Shown here in pieces: positions 44,114 to 59,900 of a stretch of DNA of 64,000 nucleotides (the first letter of the stretch is position 1; each line of letters starts with the position of its first letter). The DNA lies in NCBI RefSeq assembly GCF_020080835.1, contig NC_058163.1:13562898-13626897 (forward strand). Direction: 5' to 3'. The notes below the pieces were generated by a model. The model was not told where the DNA came from, searched no databases, and worked only from the letters and a program-made list of their open reading frames with translations. A program made the translations under genes and the position numbers. This stretch comes from Cotesia glomerata. Its lineage: Eukaryota > Arthropoda > Insecta > Hymenoptera > Braconidae.

Positions 44114-46082
44114 TGTAACGGGGTGGTTAGCCCTGTCCAATTGGTCACCCCTTTCCTCTTTGAAAAGGGCGCCACTGGGATTTTATACTCGGTGTCCCAG
44201 AAACCGGGGAGCATGAGAAGGAAAGATCGGGTCGTGAGAAGTTGAGAAAGGCTGAAAAATTAATACTGAGAAACAATTATTAACAATTTAATTATTTATT
44301 CAATATAAACAATTTTATTTTAACAAAATTCCTTAATAATATTACCCTTAAAATTAACCTATCAATTACTTAATTGTGAGGACCTCTCACCTACGCAGGC
44401 ACTTGCCAAAACTTATAACTAAATATCCTTAAATTCTTTCAACTATAGATCATTACGCATCTATCTTCTTAATTTCTTAACTCTACATAGACCATTACGC
44501 ATCTATCCTTAATTTCCTAATTCAATCATAGACCATTACGCATCTAGATTCCTAATTTCTAAATTTAATCATAGACCATTACGCATCTAGATTCTTAATT
44601 TCTTAAACCCTCGTCCAACTGACGGAATAACAAACAACATATTTTACCCAATAAAAACTTCTTAATTATTCAATTATCTGAACTAATTTCACATAAACAA
44701 CCTCGTCTACCTGACGGAATACCATATAATCTTATTCAATTCCATATAAAATCATCCACCGGACGTTAACTTCATTTCTCAAATTTTCTTAAATAAAATT
44801 TTAACCAATTTTCCTTAAATAAATTTAATCTCCAGATTAACTAAATTTACCAAATTCACCAAATTTTCTTATCGAATTTATCTAATAAATTATCCTTAAT
44901 TCAATCAATTATTTAATAATTGATTTAGCACTTTTCTAACTTAAACAATTCAATTACATTTATCCACCGGCCTAAATTTAATTTTCCAAAACTTTACAAT
45001 ACTATCATAATCTACTAAATTTTACGTCAACACTTGTTTACTGCAAATAAATTTTACTACATTACATAATCACTAAATTTCTGTACTAGTTCACTTACTA
45101 AATTTTCTACTAATATTTTCAATTAATAAATTCTACTGAATTTATTACAGGATTTACTAATTTTAATCTTCCTAAACAAAATTCTAAACATCAACTATTC
45201 GAATCCTAAGCGTCTCAATACAACTCTTAACTACATACATTCTAGAATGACCTTCACTGACTTAATTACGCATTTTCATTTCTTATTCAAATTTACTTTT
45301 CTTTATATCCCGAAAATTATTAACTAAATTAATTTATTATAGCCAGCAGGCCTATAATAAATTACTGATTAAATTATCTACAGTAAATTCACAAATAAAC
45401 TATTAATCTCATTCTTTTAAAATAAATATCCAATAACAAAACTAGCTAAATGACCTTGGCGCATGAATCTCTAAAGTACAAAACTTGCTAATATAAAAAT
45501 GACCGCTCGAGAAATTAATTTAAATTATTTCAGCCTCTTAATTAAATTAATAATCAATTTTGGCCTAAATTAATCGAAAATACCTAGAGACTCAATTATT
45601 GTTTTATCCAACGACGACTGATACTCCGGTCCAACTTGGCTGGCTCCGCCGCTTGGCGTCTTGTCGTCTCAAACCACTATGTTAGCTTCCGGTCAGGGCT
45701 TGTCCAATTCCAAATACCGTAATAAACTCCTCAGTAGTTGCTTTCTATCGTTGGCGTTCAAAACTGCACTCTCTTGACTTATCTAATCTCAACAAGGTCA
45801 CTGATTCACAAAAGGCAAAAGGCCACTGGCTTCCAGAAGGGAAAAAGCCTCGATGTTTTTCGTGCTCGCTCTTTTATAACCCTCAGCTCAGGCTCTCGAA
45901 CTTTCCTATTGTTACGCCCCGCTTCATTTTCCGGGAACAGTAGTGGGGAATCTTGATTAGCACGCCCGGTGACAAGTCGAAACTCTTGTCAAAAATCGAA
46001 AAGTAAGGGAAAACCCTTACCTACCGTGCGTCAATTATCGGGGTCGATAATGACCCCGGGAAGTTCGATTTTCCCTGTTACA
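44114..46082. mobile_element. Solo-LTR-like element, 1969 bp, TSD TGCG
   Basis: Begins TGTAACGGGGTGG and ends CCCTGTTACA, with TGCG at 44110-44113 and 46083-46086. It splits the IleRS remnant. No coding domain. About 44440-44640 holds four copies of CATAGACCATTACGCATCTA in a ~58-bp unit, then CTCGTCnAACTGACGGAAT twice. CTTTTATAAC near 45870 could be a TATA box, which would give a plus orientation with a long U3. Confidence 0.78.
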
Positions 46083-46086
46083 TGCG

Positions 46087-47650
46087 TTAGATATTGAAAA
46101 TACAAAAAAATCATAGGATACCATTTTTATTGAAAAATGTTATTCTTTACAAAAAAAATCCTTATCACTTTTTCCGTGTCACTCACCTTTCAGTCAGAAT
46201 TTCATAAAATCCTAGTGAAATGAAAAATTTACAAAATTTTCAATTTCCCCTGAAACTAAAATTTATTATTTCTCTCAATGAATAATGCCTTTCCAGATTC
46301 CTGATGAAGAACATCAAAGGTTTCAAATACTCAGAAAACCGTGAGTTCATCTTTAACGACAGCACCCCTTCCTCAAACAACATAATGGACCAGTGAATCC
46401 TGTCGTTCACCCAAACGCTCCTATAACTCCTGAAAGAAGAAATGAAGTTATATCAACTGTACAACGTCGTCCTGAAGCTGGTCAAGTACATCGACAACCT
46501 GACCAACGTGCGTATGAACCGCAAGTGCCTGAAAAACGAAGGCAGTTCCAAGGATTGTGAGCTCGCCTTAGCCACCTTGCTCAACGTGATCTTCATCATG
46601 GTCCGCATAAACGCTCTCTTCACCCGGTTCCTCAGGGAATTCATGTACCAGCGCCTGCTGACTCTGCTACCCTAGATCAAGAACAGTGAGAGCGTCCTCT
46701 ACCAGATGATCCCCGTCCCCAAAAGAGAGCTCATCAGCGAGGAAACAGAGCGCGCTGTCTTCCATATGCAAACAGTCATCGACCTAGATCGCATTGTCTG
46801 GGATCGCAAGACAATTCTCGTGAAATATCCCCTGCCAGAGGTGATGATCATCCACCAAGACCAAAAAATCATTAACTAGGTAGTCAAGCTGGAAAAGTGC
46901 GTGCTAGAAGAACTGAATATCAAGAAGATGACTGTCACCGCCCATAAGCAAAAGTACAGCATGGTCTTCAGAGCCGAGTCGGATCACAAAACCCTCGGGG
47001 TCAGGCTTGAAGGTAAGTTCAAAGCAGTTACCCAGGCCTCAAGGAGCTCACTGATCTCCAGCAAGAGTTCATGCTGAAGAAAGACATCCTCGTGAATGGA
47101 CACGTGGTAAGAGAGCAAAATTTGCGGCTGATGTTCAGCTTCTCTGGTCCCGGGGTGAAGAGCTATCCTAGAGGTACGAGACACATAGTGAAAGCAATAT
47201 CGTCATTTTGTTGGACATCACTTCGGACGAGTCCATGTAGAATGAAGGAATCGCCAGCAAAATCATAAACAGGATCCACAAGCTGAAGAATAAAGCCCAG
47301 CTGGTTTTTATTCGATGCGATCCTCGATGCAGTCAGTGTCTACTATGAGATCAAGGACTCTGCGAGTGTCCTCAAGAAGGACACGGAAGGTTACAAAAAG
47401 TTCATTGAAAGAACCACCAGTTTGAACTGGCCAAGCATCCACCAGGTGATAAAGTCATTATTAAATAAATTCAGATGAAGGGCTGGGACATGAAGCTGGT
47501 TCAGGTCATGAGAGCTGCGAAGAAAAAGGACCAGCCGTTCTTAAAGTATGTCAATGTTCAGCTGGATGATGTGGAGTTCCAAGATGCCAAGCTTGGAGAT
47601 GTTAGAACTGTTCTGCTTGAGAGTTCATGAGAAGGTCACCATGATGTTGG
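46087..47650 (+). pseudogene. Cytosolic isoleucyl-tRNA synthetase remnant, part 2
   Basis: Continues the synthetase after the LTR: an intron-like AT-rich stretch to about 46300, then LMKNIKGFKYSENREFIFN, LYQLYNVVLKLVKYIDNLTN, VRMNRKCLK (anticodon-binding domain), VIDLDRIVWDRKTILVKYPL, IIHQDQKI, KKMTVTAHKQKYSMVFRAES, and C-terminal VLRTVLLES-like text to about 47630. Several stops and frameshifts. Confidence 0.88.
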
Positions 47651-48022
47651 AAAATCGCAGAGGGAGGTACGGGCTGGGAACAGGTAAAGAAGAAGATTGA
47701 GGACATTTTTCAACTTGTTGATGTTCTTGAGGTTGAGCTGCTTGATGAAATGCTGCTGCAAGTAGGAGTTTGTTTCTGGATTGTGAATTGGGCTGAGTAT
47801 AGAAGTTTTGATTACATGAAAAATTATCAGATAAATTACTTATTTATACATAAATATTTTATAAGGAAATTATAATTTATGTATTTTTTTATCGTCAATA
47901 TTAAATGTTCTATTGTTATTATTGCAAAATTTATTTATAATTACAATTGATAAATAATTATTTTTAAAGTGGTTAAAAACTGAATAAAATAAATTGTTCT
48001 TTGTTATTTTTTACAAAAATGT

Positions 48023-51000
48023 TCAATTATCATCATAAAACATATCTTCGTCACTGTCATTAATAATGTCCTCGCACTCTGCATCATTAGTAGTGTGACT
48101 ATCACTCTCACTGATGTTTTCACTATCGCTATTTTCTATGTTTTCGAATTCTGAATCATAAGTATTGTTACAATCACCGCGATTGTCATTATCACTAGTT
48201 GTGTCGAGGTTACTACGGCTCTCAGTGTCACTGTCACTAGTACTGTTACTGGTACTAGCACTGTCTGTCGAGTCAGAACTCGTTTTAAATAATTGCGGAT
48301 TTGGAATATTTGACCAAAGGCTGCCATCGTCTAATTCATCTAATAAAAATAATGATAATAATAATAATAAAAATAAAAAATAATAATAATAATAAAATTT
48401 ATGACTTACATTGTTTATGTGCCAGTTGAATTAAAATTTCTCCAGCCAATACCTTGTCAATTACAGAATTTAGGAAAACCTTCGTCGAAATTTTTTTTTT
48501 CATCAATTGGGATTGAAAGCTGCGAATTGTATTATCAACTTTTATTTGATAAGTTTTGCGTGGGATTTTTTGAGCTTCATCTCTAGATAAGCATTGGTCA
48601 GATGATTTATTTAATACCTTCACGATATTTCCTGAGTATATAAAATAAAATCAATACTTAAATTTTTTTACATAATACAAATAATTTTTTTTTTATTATA
48701 AAATTAGAATAAATTTTTTGAATTAAATTGTTTTTACCGAGGTAAGTATGTAAACTTTTCTGATGACCTAATAATCTAATAATTTGTCTTAGAAAGTCCT
48801 CCGCGACATTAATTGCTCCTTCTTCCATATTATCGTAGAATGATAATTCAGAAGAAAGTTGTAAGACCCATGCTTTTAATCTCGATAAAAAAATTTTTAA
48901 TTTAATATTGTATCCTTGGCAATTAACGAAAAACTCCAATACTTTCATGCCTTCTTGTAGTTTTTCTGCAGGCAACAAAGGTACAGCCCAGGCGATTTTT
49001 AAAATGATTGGCAGTGGTTCCATAGACAAATTTAGACTTCTCCATTGTCTAGTCCATAACTAAAAAAAATTTAAGGGGGGATAGCCAATGTGAGGATCGG
49101 AAAAATAGGAGATGTTTGGGAATTTTTTTGACTGGGATAATGAAGGAATTTGGGGATCGGACTATTTTTGTTTTATAAAGAATACATTGAACATCATTCT
49201 TCTAAATTTTGATTAAAACATATCATGTTGTTACAAAGTTATAAGCATTTTTGTGGAGCACTAAAAAAATTTCCCCCACTACGGTGGGATCTGTAACTCA
49301 AAAACGGATTATCTAAAACAAAAAAACCAAACTGCGTTGTAATGTACATGCACGTGGTTATCGTTCCACGTATGGGATTTTGAAAATTTGGATTTAAAAA
49401 AAATGGCGACATATAAAAAATTTTTTCGTTTTTTTTTTCTCATTTTTTTGGAATCAAACAGCCCAAAAAAATCTTAAAAATCAAAATTTTTAAAATCCCT
49501 TACGTGCAACTATAGCTACTGAATAGACGAATACGGAAAAAAGTTACAAATCGGTTCATATTTGTGCAAATTACAGATCCCACCAGTTGAAAAAAAATAG
49601 TTTCAAGAAAAAAGCGTTTTCGTCGGAGCGCCGCGCGTGCAATGGTCATTTGACATGCTGTTACAAAAATGATTAAAACTCGAAAAAGATTCGGAATTTC
49701 ATATAAAATTCTAGATACATATTTTTTAATGTATAAACTTTGATTTGATAAAAAATAAAATTTTTTTTTGTTTTATTTTTTTAATTTCACAGTCGCTATC
49801 CTCCTTAAGGGAAACAATGATAATAACAAGATGCAGTCATTATACAACTGTTGACAATTACGAATCAAAAATAAATTTTTTTGAAAAACTTTGAGCTTTC
49901 AAAAGAATAAGCGCAAGAACCATCTTTAACTTTTTTATAATTTTGATTTTTGGCAAGAAAATATAAAAATTTTGAAGCTCAAAAATCTTATACGAAAATA
50001 TTTTTAGCGAGTTTAAAAAAATTAAATTTGTTAAAAAAATCAATTTGTGATAATAAATATTGAAAAATATCTTAAGTTTTTTTTTGATAAACCAGTTTGT
50101 CGGAACAGATTTAATTAAATAAAATATATAAAAATTTTAATAATTCTAAAATACAGTACTCTCTGATACTTCCTATCATGAGTCGTGCAAAAGAATTTAT
50201 AAAAAGTCAGATAAATATTATATAATTATTTTTACTCACTTTAATAAAATGAAACCATGATCCTCTGATCTGCACTTTAGGAAGCTTCTTCTTCGTGGCA
50301 ATGATGAAGTCATTTTCGTAATTGCAAACAATACGTTTTAAATTCTTCTTTAGTTTAGTTATCTTGGAGCCCAGAAAATCCCATATCGCGCTGTATATTT
50401 CTGCCGAATTGGTACTGCATATTATAAATAGTGCAGGAATACTCTGTAACAATTGAAATATTATAAAAATAAATAAAATTTAAAATACTATAAAAAATTA
50501 TTTATTATGTAAAATCGTACCTGATTATTTTTTTCAAAACGAAAAGTTAATAATTGAGAAAAACCCGGAGAACGTGGAACGGACTAGAAAAAATAAGTTT
50601 AACAATAAATAATAATAAGAAAAAATCATTATAATTATGAAAATAATTAATATTGTCAACGAACCAAATGTGAAGCGGCCACATTTATTTCTTCCACCAC
50701 GCTTAAAGCTTTTAACAAAATCAAATTTGTAAAAAAAAATGCCACAGAACCATCGGTGGTCACTGTACTCCCCAGATAATTATTTTTAAGAAAGTTGTAA
50801 TTTTTTATTGAATGAAGAAGCAAACTTATGGTCTCCGGTGGTTGAGGTACATCACTCTTACGTAAACGATAAATAATCGCTTTTGAAGCGTTTACTTCTT
50901 TGATCGATGGCGGAGATTCACTATAAAAAAAAATTGATATTTTTATAACTACATAAAAATACAAAATCAACTATGAAATAGTTAATTACACTGACAATTA

Positions 51001-52024
51001 ATCAAAGAATAGATCAAGTAAATTTTTTAAATAAAAAAATTTTTCTTAGAATAAAAAAACTAGTAACCTGGAGCCACTAAGAGACTGCTGAAAATTCCGA
51101 ACTATAATAAATAAAATTTTCGTTAATTAAATAATAACTTTTGTTAAAATGCACTGTACTATCTTAACTATTGATATTTTTATAGATATAAGCTCATTCC
51201 GGTGTTATACTCATGAAGAGCTTTCTTTTCAGTACCCACATGCGTTTTTGTTATATTTTTTATATATACATACATATATAATATGTATATATGAATATAT
51301 AAAATACATAAAAAATTCATGTACACTCGAATACTCGAATGAAAGGACTTGAAGAGTGTATTGTCGGGGTGAGCTTATAACTTAAAAAATACCAATAGTT
51401 AACAAGATACAAGGTCATTTCTTAATTATGTAGCTAAAGCTAGGTCATTCGACTGCAGCCAAAATAGATATCATAATAAATAAACAATCGGTGAAAATAA
51501 TATAAAACGTTGAGAAGGGACAAATTCAAGTAAAGACCTTTCCAATGACACTAAATTTCACTTAAGAAACTGATTGTATCTTACGATTATCTTGGAAACA
51601 AAAATTTTCTTATTCTCTGAATAATATAGATGACAAAAAAAATTTGTAGGTGATTTTGTTCTTTAAAATAAATTAATAAAAATTATAATAGTTTTATTGT
51701 ATTATATTAAAAACCTTACTTAATATATGTTCTGGCAACCGCTTCATTAGGAGAATGCGTCAACGAATTAGTTTTAATATTTTGAATTACTTTTCGTCTC
51801 GGTAAAGTGTTAGGTTGTGGATGATTGTGAAGATCTTCATCGACAAGAATATTTTTTTTTTGCACTATTCTTAAAACACACGGACATTTACTAAATGCCG
51901 TGGCTGATGCACAATTAAATTTTTTACCGTTCCGAGGATCTTTATGGTATAAAAATTTATTAAATTCAAAAACAAAAGTACCTGGTTTTTGACCAGGATG
52001 CTTTTTTAATTCCGCCAAAGACAT
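48023..52024 (-). CDS. Gene B: FLYWCH zinc finger plus MULE-transposase-derived protein, 562 aa
   Basis: Seven exons: 52024-51720, 50920-50665, 50583-50521, 50443-50240, 49059-48738, 48631-48410, 48339-48023. All join in phase (1689 nt). Donors are GTAAGG, GTTCGT (weak), GTACGA, GTGAGT, GTAAAA and GTAAGT. Residues 1-60 are a FLYWCH finger (FVFEFNKFLYHKD, FNCASATAFSKCPC, HNHPQP). Residues 102-275 match the MULE core (VTTDGSVAFFF, VPRSPGFSQLLTF, PALFIIC, VQIRGSWFHFIK), but the first catalytic Asp is lost (INVAASH) and the second is changed (VCNYEND). Residues 276-458 are helical. The last 105 are an S/D/N/E-rich acidic tail ending DEDMFYDDN. Likely a DNA-binding, catalytically dead host gene, with gene A as its paralogue. 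An upstream non-coding exon may exist, as TTATTCAG precedes the ATG. Confidence 0.78.
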
Positions 52025-52129
52025 TTTACTCAACAAACTGAATAATGACTGATGAATGTCAGGTAAGCGTAAGTTTCTCGTTAAGAACAAATGAATAATG
52101 ATATTTCATACATGTCTTTTGTTAAACAA

Positions 52130-54261
<2,132 letters not shown>

Positions 54262-54285
<24 letters not shown>

Positions 54286-56552
54286 TGTACGGGAGAAATA
54301 CATTGCGCCGACTGTACTAAGGACCTGATGAGAAGAGTAACACATGCTTGTGATGCCAGTATGCCTCGTAAACGTGGCATAAATTCGAGACCTTCGGTGC
54401 ATTGGTGGAACGACCATATCAGCGTCCTCCGTAAAGAGTGTCATAGAAAGAGAAGAATCTCCCAGCGCGGCTATCAACGGCTCAACTCAGTGGAGCTGAT
54501 CGCAGAGTACAAAAAGGCGCGTCGTGAACTGAATAAAGCCATCAAAGAGAGCAAAAGAAGATGCTGGAAAGAGCTTATATACGAGGTGCATAAAGACGTG
54601 TGGGGTAGGCCTTATAAGGTGGTTATGACCCACCTGAAAAAACAACAAATGCCATCACCTACGTGTCCTCAACTTCTTCAGAAAATCGTCACTGCACTGT
54701 TCCCATAGCAACGCAACTTCGATTACCAGTTGGCGCCAGGCAAACTGGACGACATTCCACCTGTCACTGAAGAAGAACTACTGAAGGCCTGTAACCGTGT
54801 AGGGAATAATAAAGCGCCGGGATTGGACGAAATCCCTAATATAGCCTTGAAAACCATCATAAAGGCAGCTCCAACATTATTCCTCGACGCTTATAATGCA
54901 TGCCTCAAGGAGGGGACTTTTCCTCGTAAGTGGAAACAGCAACGATTGGTACTGTTACCTAAAGGGAAGAAACCACCAGAAGAACCGTCATCTTACCGAC
55001 CACTTTGCATGTTAGATACGGCGGGTAAGATATTTGAGCGCATAATTCACCAGAGAATTGAAGCAGTAGTCGACCCACTCCTGGCAGACAATCAGTATGG
55101 ATTCCGGAAAGGACGATCAACCCTGGACGCAATCAAACAGGTTGTTGATACGGCCAAGGAAGCAATCGCAGGAACCAGATGGAAAGGTGGAACGAAGAAG
55201 TATTGCCTCGTGGCGACACTAGACATCAGAAACGCAATCAACTCCGCCAATTGGAAATGCATCATGCAGGCCCTCCAAGAGAAGAATGTACCAGAATACC
55301 TGCTTAAGATCGTAGCAAGCTACTTTGAAAACAGGGTCCTGAAGTATGACACGAAGAACGGTCCGAGGGAGTATGATATTACTGGAGGGGTACCACAAGG
55401 TTCAGTTCTAGGCCCGCTCCTGTGGAACATTATGTATGACGGTCTATTAAGACTAACTCTGCAAAGAAACGTCAAACTCGTAGCATATGCAGATGACGTA
55501 GCCGTAGTGATCGTTGCCAAACACTTTGACGAGATAAATCATATGTTCGATCTCACTTTTGAGCACGTTAACCGGTGGATGGACGCAGTGAACCTGCAAC
55601 TGGCGCAACACAAGACTGAGGCAGTACTTATTACCAGCAGAAAAGTGGTAGAGACCATTAAGCTGAAAGTCGGCGAACAAGAAATCACATCACAATCTTA
55701 TATCCGATATTTGGGAGTGATGCTTGATGCCCGACTCAACTTCAAGCAGCAAGTGGAACATGTCAGTTCCAAAGCGTCAGTAGTGAGGGCTAGTCTCGCA
55801 CGAATGATGCCGAACGTCGGAGGCCCAAAACAGAGCAGGAGGCTATTATTGTCATCAGTAGTCATATCGGTGCTCACTTACGGAATATCCATTTGGGCCG
55901 ACGCATTAAAGACACAAGAATCATGGAGAAAGGCTGGACCAGTATATCGACTGAGTGCCCTACGAGTAGCTAGTGCCTTCCGCACTATATCAGAAGAAGC
56001 AGTGTACGTCATTGCTGGAACCCTACCTCTTAGAGTTCTAGCAGAGGAAATACGGGCCCTTTACCAACGAAAAAGGTCAACTGCACTGATCTCTGAAGAA
56101 CTTAGAATTGAAGAACGGCAGAAGAGCATAGGCCGATGGCAACTACAATGGGATGCTGCAGAGAAGGGTAGGTGGACGCACCGTCTCATACCTCGGATCG
56201 ACATTTGGCTTAACCGGAATCACGGTGAGGTCAATTACTATCTTACGCAGATGTTGTCGGGACATGGGTGTTTTCGAGAGTATCTACACCGCTTTAAGCA
56301 CGATGACTCTTCGGAGTGCCCGTCCTGCCAGGAGCTGCTGAAGACGCGGAGCACGTCTTCTTTGTATGTCCTCGTTTCGATCCACAGCGTGAACAACTGG
56401 AGAGGATCCTGAACCAGAGAATGCAACCAGATTCACTAGTAGAAGCAATGTTGTCATCAGAAGCTGCCTGGAACGCTACCAACACGTTTGCAACAGAAGT
56501 CCTTAAAGACTTGCGTTCCACCGAAAGAAAAAGAGCAAATAGCAGAAGATAG
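54262..56552 (+). pseudogene. R1-clade LINE ORF2, 5'-truncated, one stop and one frameshift
   Basis: Homology to the 12868-17479 element starts at about 54290, in the linker after the endonuclease (ACDASMPR, WWNDHISVLRKECH). After an in-frame TAG at 54706 the RT domain runs unbroken for 560 codons: NKAPGLDEIPN, SSYRPLCMLDTAGKIFE, NQYGFRKGRSTLDAI, DIRNAINSANW, GVPQGSVLGP, YADDVAVV and RYLGVMLDARLNF. A frameshift near 56330 separates the C-terminal zinc knuckle (CPSC, EDAEHVFFVC). The catalytic YADD is intact. No endonuclease or ORF1 is present. It is a different subfamily from the first LINE, judged by substantial amino-acid divergence. Confidence 0.93.
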
Positions 56553-56796
56553 AAGGAAGGTAGTTAACACCTTAGCTACCAGAAGGAAGAGCAGTAGCTA
56601 GATCCTCCCTTCACGAAGTAATGCCTGACGGCGGTTTCCATGAGGGATTAGAGAAAAAAAGGAAAAGGGGTTTAGGGTTTAGTAGGTAGGGGCGTTAGTG
56701 TCGAGTTAGTATGACGCTGCGTCGAGTCGCCACATATCCAGGCCAAACAGCTATGCCTAGAATCCGTAAAAAGGATTCCCCCCCTAAAAAAAAAAA

Positions 56797-56813
<17 letters not shown>
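56553..56813 (+). mobile_element. 3' UTR and poly(A) of the second LINE
   Basis: GC-rich 3' UTR (AGTAATGCCTGACGGCGG, TCCATGAGGGATTAGA) containing GGGTTTAGGGTTTAG, a small hairpin AATCC-GTAAAAA-GGATT, and about 27 A's, joined directly to (AC)n(ATAC)n at 56812. An almost identical copy occurs at 63866-64000. Confidence 0.9.
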
Positions 56814-56827
<14 letters not shown>

Positions 56828-56995
56828 CACACACACATACATACAGACGCCGTGACAACCTCGCGGGGATAGTCAGGGAAGCTTCTTGTGACCTTCAAAT
56901 GTCGAGATCTGATGAAAACTCGGTTTTTGCAAAACGGGGTGAAATAAATAACTTCCCGATTTTTGAAAATCTTCGATTTTCGTAGCGGGAAGTTA
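56812..56995 (-). repeat. Dispersed AACTTCCCGC repeat (reverse), LINE target
   Basis: (AC)12 then ATACATACAGACG, followed by TCAGGGAAGCTTCTTGTGAC, CTGATGAAAACTCGG and ending GTAGCGGGAAGTT. This is the reverse complement of the left part at 12656. Only the half downstream of the LINE 3' end is present; the other half is missing at the LINE's truncated 5' end. Confidence 0.88.
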
Positions 56996-59900
56996 AAAAT
57001 CAGTTGTAAGGGACAGTAAGAGGCTCTGGGTGGCTGTGACTGAATTTTATTTTTTTTTTCGATGACTGGAGTAATTATTCATTGAAAAATCAGTCGCAGG
57101 GGTCAATAAGAGGCCCTGGGTGGCTGTGACTGAATTTTTATTCTTTATTAGAATAATAAGAATAATTTCTAATCAAAAAATCAGTAGCAAGGGTCACTAA
57201 GAGGCTCTAGACATCTGTAGCTAATTTTTTATTTTTAATTAGAATAATAAAAATAATTATTGATTAAACAATCAGTAACGATGGTTAGTAAGAAGCTCTG
57301 GGCACCTGTGACTGAATTTTATTTTCTATTAGAATAATAAGAATAATTTATAATCAAAAAATCAGTAGCAAGGATCACGAAGAGGCTCTGGACATCTGTA
57401 GCTGATTTTTTATTTTTAATTAGAATAATGAAAATAATTATCAATTGCAAAATCAGTAGTGAGGATCAGTGAGAGGCCCTGGGCGGCTGTGACTGAATTT
57501 ATATTTTTTTTTAGAATAATAAGAATAATTTCTTATCAAAAAATCAGTAGCAAGGGTCAGTGAAAGGCTCTGGGCGTCTGTAGCCGATTTTTTATTTTTC
57601 ATCAAAATAATAAAAATAATTATTGATTAAAAAATAAGTACCGAGGGTTAGTGAGAAAATCTGGGCGGCTGTGACTGAATTTTATTTTTTTTTTTCAATT
57701 ACTGGAGTACTTATTGATTGAAAAATCAGTAGTGAAGGTCAGTAAGAGGCTCTGAACGTCTGTAGCTGATTTTTTATTTTTAATTAGACTAATAAAAATA
57801 ATTAATAAAAAAAAAATCAGTTGTAAGAAACAGTAAGAGGCTCTAGGCGGCTGTGACTGAATTTTATTTTTTTTCAATTACTGGAGTAATTATTCATTGA
57901 AAAATCAGTAGCGAGGGTCTGTAGGAGGCCCCGGGCGGCTGGAACTGAATTTGCATTTTTTATTGGAATGAAAAGAAAATAATTTCTAATCAAACAATCA
58001 GTAGCGAATGTCAGTTAGAGGCTCTGGACGTCTGTAACTGATTTTTTATTTTTATTAGACTAATTGAAATGATTATTAATATGAAAATCAGTTGCAAGGG
58101 ACAGTGAGAGGCTCTGGGCGGCTGTAACTGAATTTTATTTTTTTTTTCCAATTACTGGAGTAATTATTCATTGAAATATCAGTAGCGAAGGTCAGTAAGA
58201 GGCCCTGGGCGGCTCCGACTATTCATTTCTTATTAGAATAATAAGAATAATCTCTAATCAAAAAATCAGTAGCGAGGGTCAGTTAGAGGCTTTGGAGCTC
58301 TGTAACTGATTTTTTATTGTTCATTAGAATAATAAAAATAAATATTAATTAAAAAATCAGTAGCAGCGAGGGTGAGTGAGGAGCTCTGGGTGCCTATGAC
58401 TGAATTTTATATTTTATTAGAAATATAAGAATAATTTCTTATTAAAAAATTAGTAGCAAGGATCAGTAAGAGGCTCTGGACATCTGTAGCTGATTTTTTA
58501 CTTTTATTAAGAATAATGAAAATAATTTCTAATCGAAAAATCAGTAGCTAGGGTCAGTAAGAGGCTCTAGACATCTGTAGCTAATTTTTAATTTTTAATT
58601 AGAATAATGAAAATGATTATTAATTAAAAAATTAGTAGCAATGGTCAGTGAGAGGCTCTGGACGTCTGTAACTGATTTTTTATTTTTAATTAGAATAATA
58701 AAAATAATTTCTAATCGAACAATTAGTAGCGAGGGTCAGTAAGAGGCTCTGGACGTCTGTAGCAGTTTTTTTATTTTCAATTAAAATAATGAAAATAATT
58801 ATTAATTAAAAAATCAGTAGCAAGGATAAGTAAGAGGCTCTGAACGTCCGTAGCATATTTTTTGGTTTTAATAAGAGTAATAAAAATAATTTCTAATCAA
58901 AAAAAAAGTTCCCAGGGTCAGTAAGAGGCTCTGGTCGTCTGTAGCTGATTTTTTGTTTTTTATCAGAATAATAACAATAATTAATAATTCAAAAATCAGT
59001 AGCGAGGGTTAGTAAGAAGCTCTGGGCACCTGTAACTGAATTTTATTTTTTATTAGAATAATAATAAAAATTTCGAATTAACGAATCAGTAGCAAGGGTT
59101 AGTACGGGGCTCTGGACGTCTGTAGCTGATTTTGTATTGTTAATAAGAATAATGAAAATAATTATTACTTATAAAATCAGTTGTAAGGGACAGTAAGAGG
59201 CTCTGGGCGGCTGTGACTGAATTTTATTTGCTTTTTCGATTACTGGAATGATTACTTATTGAAAAATCAGTAGCGCGGGTCAACAAGAAGCTCTGGGTGG
59301 CTGTGACTAAATTTTTATTTTTTATTCGAATAATAAGAATAATTTCTAATCACAAAATTAGTAGCGAGAAGCTTCGGACGTTTGTAGCTGTTTTTTTATT
59401 TTCAATAATAATAATGAAAATAATTTTAAATCGAACAATTAGTAGTGAGGGTCAGTAAGAGGCTCTGGACGTCTGTAGCTAATTTTCTATTTTTAATTAG
59501 AATAATGAAAATAATTATTAATTATAAAATCATTTGCAAGGGACAGTAAGAGGCCATGGGCAACTAAGACTGAATTTAATTTTTATTAGAATGATAAGAA
59601 TAATTTCTACTAAAAAAATCAGTAGCAAGGATCAGTAAGAGGCTCTGATCGTCCGTAGCATATTTTTTACTTTTAATAAGAGTAATGAAAATAATTTCTA
59701 ATCAAAAAATAAGTTGCCAGTGTCAGTAAGAGGCTCTGGACGTCTGTAGCTGATTTTACATTTTTAATTAGAATAATGAAAATAATTATTAGGTAAAAAA
59801 TAAATAGCGAGGGTTAGTGAGAAAATCTGGTAGGCTGTGACTGAATTTTATTTTTTTTTTCAATTACTGGACTACTTATTGATTGAAAAATCAGTAATGA

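Noticed and set aside
56660..56690. GGGTTTAGGGTTTAG as a telomere repeat
   Set aside because: Only two units, in both copies of the LINE 3' UTR; it is part of the element, not a telomere.
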